A stretch of 19,660 nt of DNA from CAVZXS01 sp963779325 (lineage in GTDB: Bacteria > Bacteroidota > Bacteroidia > Chitinophagales > Chitinophagaceae), in contig CAVZXS010000028.1 of assembly GCA_963779325.1 (NCBI GenBank), forward strand, positions 1 to 19,660, given 5' to 3'. Below the pieces are notes generated by a model that was given only the letters and a program-made list of their open reading frames with translations, had not been told where the DNA came from and made no database searches. Each line of letters begins with the position of its first letter. Position 1 is the stretch's first letter. This document shows, piece after piece, positions 7,159 through 17,550 of the stretch. The position numbers and the translations under genes are program-made.

Positions 7159-10100
7159 ATGAAACAAAAACTACTGCTTGGGAAGGCTATGCTTAAGTTA
7201 TTTCCCTTGCTAATCGTTTCTCTGCTGCTTTCTGCTGCAGCCATTTCTCAAAAAACTGTAACCGGTAAAGTAACAAGTGCTACAGACAACCAGCCTCTTG
7301 CCGGCGCATCCGTTTCTGTAAAAGGAACAAGTGTGGGTACTACTACCGGCGCTGACGGGGGCTTTAGCCTCTCTGTTCCCGCCGCAAAAAACATCATTGT
7401 AATTTCTACCGTTGGTTATGAGGATGTAGAGGTAGATGTCAGCAACACTTCAACGGTAAGTGCAGCTTTGAAGACTGCAACTGGCAGCTTGAACGAAGTT
7501 GTGGTAACCGGCTACTCCTCACAACGCAAAAAAGACATTATTGGTGCGGTTGCCGTAGTGAACATGGAGGATTTAAAATCCACTCCCTCCGCCAATATCG
7601 GCGCTCAACTGCAAGGCCGGGCTACCGGTGTTACAGTAAGCGGAACAGGAGCTCCCGGTTCTCCCGCTGTGGTACGTATTCGTGGTTTTCAGTCCGGTGG
7701 AAACAACGAACCGCTTTACATTATTGATGGTGTGCCTACACAGGACGGATCAATTATTAATCCGCAGGACGTAGAGTCAATGCAGGTTTTAAAAGATGGT
7801 ACTTCAGCAGCAATTTATGGTACCAGGGGTGCTAATGGCGTAGTAATTATTACTACCAAGCAGGGCCGTGCAGGAAGGCCACAAGTTTCTTACGAAACTT
7901 ATTTAGGTACACAGTCTGTTACCAAAAGCATGAGACCTGATATGCTTGATAACCAGGAATACATGGAGTACCTGAGAAGAAGCAATAGTGGCACACATGT
8001 TGTTTTTGGGCCACAAAGCGGCTATAGTGTACCGGATTTTATTGTAGTTAGCACTGCTTTTAAAGGAGGTGTTTCAGCAAGTGATCCAAAGGCAAATCCT
8101 GATTTATATTCTTTGGATCCTTTATATCAAATTTTGAAAACCTCCCCGCAGGGTACTGATTGGTTTGATGAGACGTTACAAAAAGGCTTTATTCAAAGTC
8201 ATCAATTAACTGCTACAGGTGGAACAGATAAAGCAACTTATTCTTTAGGTTTAAATTATTTTAACCAAGAGGGTACAATAAAATTAACCAATTTTGACAG
8301 GTACCTTGTTCGTTTCAACTCTTCATTTAAAGCCACACCCTGGCTTCGTGTGGGAGAAAATGCACAATTAAGCTATACTACCAGCCTTGGTGGTGAGCAA
8401 AGAGGTGAAGGCGGTGCATGGAGCTGGGCTTACCGTATGGTACCTTATATACCGGTATATGATATAAAGGGTGGTTTTGGCGGTAATGGTGTGGGCCAGT
8501 CAGGTAACGGGGTAACTCCAACTACTGCATTAGTAAGAAACCAGGACGACAAAAACCAAACTACCCGTTTATTTGGTAATGTTTTTGCCGAAATACAACC
8601 GGTTAAATGGATTACTTTTAAGACCACTTTTGGAACTGATATGTATAACAATTTTGTAAAAGATATATCAAGAAAAAGCTACGAAAGATCAGAAAACCAA
8701 GGTACCACACAATTAACAGAATGGAACACTACCGGCATTGACTGGACATGGACCAACCTGCTTAGCTTTCAAAGAGTATTTGCAAATAAGCATGATGTAA
8801 AAGTACAATTGGGTACAGAAGCTATTAAAAGGTACTTCAAACAGAGTAATGCATTTGGGCAAAATTTCGATTTGGATAATGCAGACTTTATTTCCTTGCA
8901 AAATGCAGGTACTGCATCAGGCGACAGGGATGTAAACCGAGGCGTGGCGCCTGAAAGTACAGTGGGTATTTTCTCTCAATTTGGCCGTGTAGATTATGCC
9001 TACAATAACCGTTACTTATTAAATGCAACAATACGGAGAGATGAAGCTTCTGTATTTGGTAAAAATAACCGGGTAGGATATTTCCCTTCTGTAGGTTTAG
9101 GCTGGAGGATATCGGAGGAGGATTTTATGGAAAATATCAGTTGGATTTCAGATTTGAAACTGAGAGCAGGTTATGGTAGTGTGGGTTCTATTTCTAATGT
9201 GGGTGCATTTAAATGCATTTAATACTTACAGGACAGGCCCGGGTTTTGGTAATTATGACCTTAACGGAACTAATACCTCAGCATTTCTAGGCTATCGGGC
9301 CAATACGTTGGGTAACGATTCTACAAAATGGGAAAATACAGTTTCCAAAAACATAGGGTTTGACTTATCAGTTTTAAATGGTAAATGGGTATTTGACTTT
9401 AACGTGTTTAAAAATGATACAAAGGACTTGTTAATCCCAAGAGCTCCGGCTTTAACTGAACCAACTATCGGGCAGCCTCTGGAAAACATAGGTACAATGC
9501 GTAATACAGGTTTTGAATTCTCTGTAGCAAATAAAGGCAAAATTACCGGCGACCTTAATTACGATGTACAGGTAAATTTCTCCCAATATAAAAATGAGGT
9601 TACCAAACTAAATAAATCCGGTACTGCCTTCTTTTATCCGTTAGATAGGCTCGCTAATGCAATTAAAATTGATAAAGGCTTGCCTATTTCTACCTATTGG
9701 GGCTACCAGATAGATGGCTTTTATAACAACGCTGATGATGTGGCAAAAGGTGTAAAACTAAACGGCCAACCGGGTAAAATAGGTACCTGGAAGTATAAAG
9801 ATTTAAATGGAGATGGTAATATTGATGGCAAAGATGCCGGCGTAATTGGTAACCCACATCCAAAATTCCAGATGGGTTTCAATATCGGGTTAGAGTACAA
9901 GAAATTTGACTTTAGCGCTTTCTTCTTCTGGAACAGTGGTAACGATATTTACAACTATACCAAATGGTACACTGATATGAGAGGGTTTGTAGGCGGCGTT
10001 AGCGACAGTGTATTGTACGACTCATGGACACCAAGCAACAACAATGCTAAACTGCCTTTGCTACAGGATGGATTTACTGCATCCGGTAATTGTTACCGGT

Positions 10101-10415
10101 GAGTCTAACTCATATTATATTGAAAGCGGTTCTTATTTCAGGGCAAAAAATATCCAGCTTGGCTATACTTTGCCTGCCGGTATAATGGGTAAATTAAAGC
10201 TGCAAAAAATAAGGCTGTATGTACAAGCACAAAACCTGTTTACCATTACTAAATACACCGGTGCTGATCCGGATTTAAGTGTTCAGAGGGCACAGCGCAA
10301 TGCGGGCAGCGCAGGGGACTATATTCTTGGTATTGACCAGAGTGGTTTCCCTAATCCAAAGCAAGTTTTATTTGGCCTTAGCGTTACGTTTCTAATTATT
10401 AAAAAAAATAATTAG
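7159..10415 (+). pseudogene. SusC-like TonB-dependent outer-membrane transporter, frameshifted
   Basis: Reconstructed length is 1,081 residues, normal for SusC/RagA. The protein imports glycan fragments through the outer membrane using TonB energy, with SusD as its lid. The start is ATG 7159 (the frame opens at TTG 7153). A signal peptide ends near AAAISQ (residues 1-31). A carboxypeptidase-regulatory-like domain follows (VTGKVTSATDNQPLAGASV), then the SusC hallmark LNEVVVTGYSSQRKKDI, the plug (YIIDGVPT, VLKDGTSAAIYGTRGANGV) and the beta-barrel, with DLNGDGNIDGKDAGVIGNP late in the barrel. Two defects break it: a 10-bp near-tandem duplication at 9202-9222, ending the first frame at 9222, and one extra base near 10090, ending the second at 10102. 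Removing 11 bases restores one frame exactly. SusD begins one base after the stop. Confidence 0.92.
9203..9222. repeat. 10-bp near-tandem duplication that breaks SusC
   Basis: GTGCATTTAA (9203-9212) is followed directly by ATGCATTTAA (9213-9222), differing at one base. The reading VGSISNV before it joins AFNTYRTGPG after it if ten bases are removed. The extra unit therefore shifts the frame by one and creates the stop at 9220-9222. It looks like slippage or a local duplication, unlike the one-base indels elsewhere. Confidence 0.65.
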
Positions 10416-10416
10416 T

Positions 10417-12143
10417 ATGAAAAATAAAAAAATAATGTATCTGCCCTAATATTCACTATTGCAATAATAGGGTATTGCAGCGTGTAAAAAATTACTGAAC
10501 CCACCAATAAAAGGTGTATATGATGAAAGCCAGTTGGCTAATAAAAAAGGGGTGAATGGTTTGCTTATTAATGCGTATGCAACATTAGACGGACGGGAAG
10601 GTTCCATTTCCGAAGGAGCGAGTAACTGGGAGTGGGGCAGCATGGCCGGAGCTGATGCATATAAAGGCACCGAATTAGCCGACAGGACAGAAGATAACCC
10701 CATTATGCGTTTTGAGTTAAACTCGAGCAACCCTTTGATTCGGGGTAAATGGGAAGCTTGTTATGATGGTATTGGTCAGGCCAATAATGTATTAAAAGTA
10801 ATGGCAAAAGCCGGGGATATGACTGCAGCAGAAAAGAAGCAGGTGGAAGCAGAAGCAAGGTTTATCAGGGGACACCATCATTTTGAAGCAACAAAAATGT
10901 GGAATAAAGTTCCATATATTGACGAAAACACCACAGATTTTGCCGGGGCTACAAATGGAACCGCAATATGGCCGCAGATTGAAGCGGATTTGAAATTTGC
11001 TTACGACAACTTGGATGAAGTAAAGCCATACAGAGGAAGTGTAAATAAATGGGCCGCAGGTTGCTTCCTTGCAAAAGCTTATATATTTCAAAAGAAATTT
11101 ACAGAGGCCAAAGCATTGTTTACAACTATTATTGCCAATGGTAAAAATGCACAGGGTGTTAAATATGCCTTAATGCCTAATTACCAGGATAATTTCCGTG
11201 TAAACAAAGAAAATAATTCAGAAACTGTTTTGGCCGTTCAGGCATCTTATGGGGATGGTTCTACCACTAATGCCAACTATGATAATATTTTAAATTATCC
11301 GCATGGTGGTGGTAGCAAGCCCGGCGGTTGCTGCGGATTTCTTCCAGCCATCACAGAATTTAGTAAATGCATATAAAACAGATGCCACCGGTATGCCATT
11401 ACCCGATACTTATAATGCATCTAATGTTACCAGCGACGAAGCAGTATTATCAAGTCAAGCCTTTACTCCTTATGCAGGGAACTTAGATCCCCGGTTAGAC
11501 TGGACAGTAGGCAGAAGAGGTGTTCCTTACCATGATTGGGGTACACACCCAGGCCGCGATTGGATTAGGGATGTAACATATGGCGGCCCTTATAGCCCTA
11601 AAAAGAATACTTATTTCAAAGCTGATGAAGGCTCAACTGCAGGTAAAGTGGGTTGGGGTTTTAGCTCCAATGCCCTTAACTATACAGTGATGCGTTTTGC
11701 AGATGTATTATTGATGGCCGCAGAAGCAGAAATTGAAGCAGGCAGCTTAACTACAGCAAGAGATTATGTAAACTTAGTCAGGGCGAGAGCTGCTGCTTTT
11801 GCTCCGTCTAACACAGGTACTTTTGCAGAACCTGCTGCCGCTGCAACTTATGCCACATATAATGTTGGTCAGTATACTGCATTTGCAGATCAGGCAGCTG
11901 CCAGAAAAGCAGTACGTTTTGAAAGGAAACTTGAATTAGGAATGGAAGGCCACCGCTTTTTTGATTTAGTTCGTTGGGGTATAGCTGCTGCAGATTTAAA
12001 TGCATATTTATCTGTAGAAGGTACAAGGCGCGCAACAACATTAGCAGGTACTGCATTTACTGCAGGTAAGCATGAATATTATCCAATACCAATTGCGTGC
12101 CCTTACAACTGTACCGGGATTAACACAAAACCCGGGTTATTAA
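10417..12143 (+). pseudogene. SusD/RagB-like outer-membrane lipoprotein, frameshifted
   Basis: Reconstructed length is 574 residues, typical for SusD. The protein binds glycan at the cell surface and caps SusC. The start MKNKKIMY at 10417 leads, after a missing base near 10441-10443, into a hydrophobic stretch LIFTIAIIGYCS. An extra base at 10482 then restores CKKLLNPP, the lipobox region with the lipidated Cys. SusD features include QLANKKGVNGLLINAYATLDG, the TPR-like stretch EKKQVEAEARFIRGHHHFEA, KAYIFQKKFTEAKALF, the late FADVLLMAAEAEIEAG, VRFERKLELGMEGHRFFDL and a C-terminus that should read TQNPGY. Other breaks are one extra base at 11341 and one near 12095-12105, so the true stop is TAA 12141-12143, not the out-of-frame stop at 12227-12229. 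It is co-transcribed with SusC (one-base gap). Confidence 0.9.
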
Positions 12144-12193
12144 TAATTTCGTTTTCTCATAAGCAAGCAGGCATCAGCAGTTGCCAACAAATG

Positions 12194-12226
12194 AAAGAAC
12201 CATCAACTCAGATGGTTCTTTCTCTT
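12194..12226 (+). terminator. Rho-independent terminator after SusD
   Basis: AAAGAACCATC (12194-12204) and GATGGTTCTTT (12211-12221) form a perfect 11-bp stem with a six-base loop AACTCA, followed by CTCTTT. It lies about 50 bases after the restored SusD stop and before the FG-GAP gene. It separates the SusCD unit from the downstream set and would allow uneven expression. The out-of-frame SusD extension runs through it, which supports the earlier stop. Confidence 0.8.
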
Positions 12227-12346
12227 TAACAATAGCGGGCAATCAAGTCAGGAAGAGGTTTCTTTACAGCACTCAGAAATTTGTACGGATTATTAGTCTG
12301 CATTTTTTAATTTCAATTGTTTTTACAACGACCCCTTAGTATCTAT

Positions 12347-15300
12347 ATGATTAAATATTTTTTCATTACTATCATTCTTTTCTCTGTAATAAGTTGCGGC
12401 AGGAAAAAGCTTTTTACAAATTGATAGCGAAAAATCGGGTATTCATTTCAATAACCATATAGAAGATAATGATTCCTTCAATGTTCTCGACATAGAAAAC
12501 ATTTACAATGGCGGCGGGGTGGGTATCGCCGATTTTAATAATGACGGCTTGCAGGATATTTATTTTACGGGGAATATGGTCCCCAATAAATTATACCTGA
12601 ATAAAGGGAATTTAAAATTTGAAGATATTACTGATGCGGCCGGGGTAAGCGGTGAAGGCAAATGGAGCCGCGGGAGTAAGTGTGGTTGATATTAATAATG
12701 ATGGCCTGCACGATATTTATGTATGCGCCACCATTCTATCCGATTCAGTAAAAAGGGAAAACCTTTTATATATTAATAAAGGTAACAATGAAAAAGGCGT
12801 ACCGGTATTTACCAATATGGCTGCTGCGTACGGATTGAATGATCCCTCCCACTCTACGATGGCTGCTTTTTTTGATTATGATAATGACGGCGACCTCGAC
12901 ATGTATCTTTTAATTAATGAAATAAGAAAAGATGAATTTCCCAATAAATTCAGGCCGGTTTTTAAAAACAGCGAAAACCCCAATACTGATAAACTTTACC
13001 GCAACGACCGGAACGACAGCTTACAGCATCCCGTTTTTACAGATGTATCTGTACAGGCCGGTATTACCATAGAAGGATACGGGCATGGAGTAACAATTTG
13101 CGATCTGAATAAAGATGGCTGGAAAGATGTGTATGTTACTAATGATTTTATGCCTGAAAATCTTCTTTATATTAATAATAAAAACGGAACCTTTTCCAAT
13201 AGAGAGCAGGAGTACTTTAAACATACTTCTTCCAACTCAATGGGGCAGGATGTTATTGACATCAACAACGACGGCCTTGCCGATGTGGTAGAACTGGACA
13301 TGAGCCCCGAAGATAATTACAGGAAAAAAACAATGCTCAATCCTATCTCTTATAATAAATTCCAACTGAGTGACCTTTACGGTTTGCAATATCAGTACGT
13401 AAGAAACACCCTGCAGATTAACCAAGGGCCTTCTTTGCGGGAAAATGATACAATCGGAAATCCTGTATTTAGCGATGCGGGGTTTTTATCGGGTATTGCT
13501 GAAACCGACTGGAGTTGGGCACCGCTTGTAATGGATTTTGATAACGACAGCTACCGGGATATGATTATTACAAACGGATTTCCTAAAGATGTAACTGATA
13601 ATGATTTTATTTCTTTCAGGAATAAAGCCCTCATGCTAACATCGAAAAGGAATTTACTGGATGAAATACCCGTAATAAAAATTGCCAATTATGCGTATCA
13701 AAACAAAGGAGGAATAACTTTCGCAGATGTTTCGGAAGAATGGGGATTAAGTGATATTTCATTTTCCAACGGCGCTGCCTGGGCCGATCTTGATAACGAT
13801 GGAGACCTGGATTGGGTGGTGAATAATATAAATGATGAAGCATTCTTGTATAAGAATAATTCAAATCAAAAGAATAACCATTACCTGCAGGTAAACCTGA
13901 AAGGTGATTCCTTAAACAGGAACGGGTTTGGTACTTTTATTGAACTGAATTACGGCAACGGGAAAAAACAAGTGTATGAAACTTCTCCCTACCGGGGTTA
14001 TTTATCTTCTGTGCAAAACATGGCGCATTTCGGGCTTGGAAAAATTGATGTGGTGGATAGCCTGATGATTACCTGGCCTGATGGCAAACAGCAATTGATT
14101 CAGAACGTTAAGGCAAATCGGGTTTTAACGGTCAACATTAAAGATGCAAGATTGATAAAGCCGCCGGAGCAAAACTTACTTGCCACAAATACAATGTTTC
14201 GTGAAATTACCCGTTCAGTAAATATTAATTATACACATCACGACAGTGATTTTATTGACTTTAATGTGCAAAGACTGCTCCCGCATAAACTGTCGGAGTA
14301 TGGCCCCGCTCTGGCCGTGGCCGATATTGACGGAAACGGTTTGGATGATATTGCAGCGGGCGGCTCTTTTTACTATCCCGCCCAATTTTTCTTGCAAGAA
14401 CCGGGAGGTAAGTTTGTACAGAAAACGGATTTAATTGCCGGATCACAAACAGCACCGAAAAAAGTCGAAGATCTTGGGGTTTTATTGTTTGATGCAGATA
14501 ATGATGGTGACAACGACCTCTACATCGCCGGTGGCGGATATGAAGCGGCTTCAGGCAGCAATTCCTATCGCGACAGATTTTACCTGAATGACGGGAAAGG
14601 AAATTTCTTACCGGATACAACAGCTTTCCCGGTTAATCTTATCAGTAAGTCATGCGTAAGGGCGGCTGATTATGACAATGATGGCGATCTTGATTTGCTG
14701 ATTGCGGGAAGAGTGGATCCGGGCAATTATCCAAAAGCGGTTTCAAGTATTATTTATCGAAATGATTCAAAAAAAGACCGAGTGAAATTTACGGATGTTA
14801 CCGGTTCTGTCGCGAAAAGCTTATTGAACCTTGGCATGGTATGCGATGCATTGTTTACAGATTTTGATAATGACGGCCGGATTGATATTATACTTGCTGT
14901 CGAATGGCAATCATTAAAATTTCTGAAAAACAAGCAAGGTGCTTTTGAAGATGTAACGGCCGCATCCGGTTTGCAGGGGCAAACGGGCTGGTGGAATTCT
15001 CTTGCAGCCGGCGATTTTGACAACGACGGAGACATGGATTACATTGCCGGTAACTTGGGTACCAATTCATTTTATCAGGCTTCTGAAAAATACCCTGTTA
15101 AAATCACAGCCAACGATTTTGATAAAAACGGTAATTATGATGCTTTGATATCTGTTTTTCTGCCCGAATCCGCCAAAAAGAGGGCACGAAAAGAATATTC
15201 AGCACACCTCAGGGATGATTTTATATCGCAATTAACGCCTGCACGGAAGCAGTTTCCGAATTATAAAACTTTTGCCTATGCAACATTGGATGATCTGATT

Positions 15301-15915
15301 GCCAATTTTGATCAGGACAATATCCTGCGCATGCAGGCAGTTAATTTAAAATCAGCCTTTATACGCAACGATGGTAATGGTAAATTCACTTTGCTTCCGC
15401 TTCCTGAACAGGCGCAGTTTTCCATAATCAACGGCATGGCTGTTGAAGATTTTGATGGTGATGGAAATCTTGATGCGGTGCTGAATGCAAATGATTATGG
15501 AACAGATATATCAATTGGCCGTTATGATGCCATGAATGGGTTGTTTCTAAAAGGTGATGGGAAAGGAAATTTCACTCCCCTGACAATACTGGAAAGCGGT
15601 ATTTATATACCGGGCAATGGCAAAGCGCTGGCCATGGTACAAAGCTCAGGTAACAAATGCCTGCTGGCGGCGGGTCAAAACAAGGGGCCATTAAAAATTT
15701 TTGAATTAAAGAAAAGCGATTCAATCCTTCGTTTTTTACCGGATGATATCAGCGCAACAGTGAAATACAGAAACGGCAAGGTGCAGAAAAGGGAAATAAA
15801 TTATGGCGCCTCCTTTCTATCACAATCCGCAAGGTTTATTATTGTAAATAAAAATATGGTAAGTATTGAGGTAGTGGATAACAAAGGAAGAAAAAGAATA
15901 ATTGATTTCAAATAA
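12347..15915 (+). CDS. FG-GAP/ASPIC-UnbV (CRTAC1-like) surface lipoprotein; frameshifted near its start
   Basis: The open part from 12652 encodes 1,087 residues. With two extra bases removed (in AAAAA at 12404-12408 and at about 12672-12675) it extends back to ATG 12347, giving 1,188 residues with a lipobox LFSVISC (Cys17). Fourteen Asp-rich calcium loops of FG-GAP/VCBS beta-propellers are visible. Seven lie before the ASPIC/UnbV domain (including DFNNDGLQD, DYDNDGDLD and DLDNDGDLD) and seven after (including DIDGNGLDD, DFDNDGRID and DFDGDGNLD). ASPIC/UnbV is at about 13921-14130 (GFGTFIELNYGNGKK, then AHFGLG). Such proteins are thought to be extracellular binding scaffolds, and no enzymatic residue is recognisable. 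They commonly follow SusCD pairs in Bacteroidota. The next gene starts 15 bases later. If the two indels are real, the product has no export signal. Confidence 0.85.
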
Positions 15916-15930
15916 AAAAAATCTATAAAC

Positions 15931-17529
15931 ATGAAAAAAATATCGATTTGCTTTTTTAGTTTGCTAGTGCTTTGCACAACTGCAACAGCACAATTATCAA
16001 CCGGTGAAAATATTGCTGTTACCAATACATCAGCAGGAAAAGTACGGGGCTACATTAATAATTCTATTTTTACTTATAAAGGCATCCCGTATGCAGAAGC
16101 CAAGCGTTTTGAAGCGCCTCAAAAAACAAAAGCATGGCAGGGAGTTAGAGGTTCGATGACTTACGGTCCCGTGGCCCCATTAATGGACCCGACAACTTCT
16201 GTACAGGATGAAGGAGAATTTATTTTTCATCATGATTGGGGATACACCAATGAAAATTGTCTCGTTTTAAATGTATGGACACCCGGAATAAATGATGGAA
16301 AGAAAAGGCCGGTTATGTTCTGGATTCATGGTGGTGGTTTCACAGCCGGTTCATCGCAGGAACTTCCTTCTTATGATGGTGAGACCTTAGCAAAGAAAGG
16401 CGATGTGGTGGTAGTATCTATTAATCATCGCTTAAATATTTTGGGCTTTCTGGATTTATCTGCTTACGGAGAAAAATATAAACACTCCGCCAATGCAAGT
16501 ATGCTTGATATTAAAGCTGCATTGGAATGGGTTAAAGATAATATTTCAAACTTTGGTGGCGATGCAAACAATGTTACCATATTCGGGCAATCGGGCGGCG
16601 GAGCAAAAGTGAATACATTAATGGCCATGCCCGGTGCTAAAGGGTTATTTCATAAAGCCATTAACCAAAGCGGTTCGTTCAGGGCGGCTATGTTGGATAA
16701 ACAAACTACTCGGGCCATAACTGCAGAAGTATTAAAAGAATTAAAAATAGAAGCTGCTCAGATAGATGATCTGCAAAAAATTTCTTTTCAGGTATTAAGC
16801 GATGCGGGGAAAAAAGCATTAGGAACTATTGCAGAAAAATGAAAGCCGAAGGAAAACCTGTAATGGGCTTTGGGCTTAAGCTGGGGGCCAAGTAACGATG
16901 GCGAAGATTTGCCATATCAGCTTTTTTCAAAAGAAGCATTTGAATTGTCAAAAAATATCCCCTTATTAATTGGCACAACAAAAAATGAATTTACACCTTT
17001 CAGGAATGGAGCATTATCCAATGCACCGCTTGATAAAGTTATGGAAGCCATTAAAACCCAAATGAAGGAAAAAGCAGATGCTTATGTAGCAGCAGTAAAA
17101 AAAGCATATCCCAATGATACCAAACCTTCTGATCTTTTAGATGTTGATGTTACGTTCCGTCCCGGTGCAGTGTATCAGGCCAATGAAAAATCTTCTTTAA
17201 ATGCCGCTCCGGTATATATGTATTTATTTACCTGGCAATCGCCGGTAATGGATGGAAAATATAAAGCGGTGCATTGCATGGATATTCCTTTTGCATTTAA
17301 CAATATCAATCGCTGTCGGGAGATGACGGGTGGCAATAAGGATGCTTATGTATTAGCGGATAAAGTTTCTTCTGCATTTATAAATTTTGCAAGAAGTGGT
17401 AACCCTACTCACAAAGGCTTGCCAAACTGGCCTGCATATAATTCAGCCAATACAGCAACCATGCATTTTAATAATAAGTGTGTAGTGAAACCGCAAATGG
17501 ATAGAGAATTGTTTGAATTAGTAAAATAA
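15931..17529 (+). pseudogene. Second secreted type-B carboxylesterase, with a compensated double indel
   Basis: Same family as the esterase at 712; reconstructed 532 residues. A signal peptide ends near CTTATAQ. Conserved blocks are FTYKGIPYAEAKRF, ENCLVLNVWTPG, the oxyanion-hole FWIHGGGF, the nucleophile elbow FGQSGGG with Ser221, GTTKNE (Glu353) and AVHCMDIPF (His448), so the triad appears complete. The frame is lost at a run of five A (16835-16839), where one base seems missing. It regains register after one extra base at about 16876-16879. Between them the third frame reads MKAEGKPVMGFGL, which fits the family. In the original frame, stops occur at 16840-16842 and 16861-16863. The gene starts 15 bases after the FG-GAP gene and ends 21 before the cytochrome gene, so it is one transcript with them. 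Confidence 0.87.
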
Positions 17530-17550
17530 TAATAGTTTAAAAGAAAGATA

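Noticed and set aside
12144..12229. Extended SusD C-terminus to 12229
   Set aside because: This tail is out of frame with the SusD ending, lacks family homology and runs through the terminator hairpin.
14261..15070. Several minus-strand open frames inside the FG-GAP gene
   Set aside because: They are shadows of the Asp-rich repeat codons on the plus strand, with no family resemblance or upstream signals.
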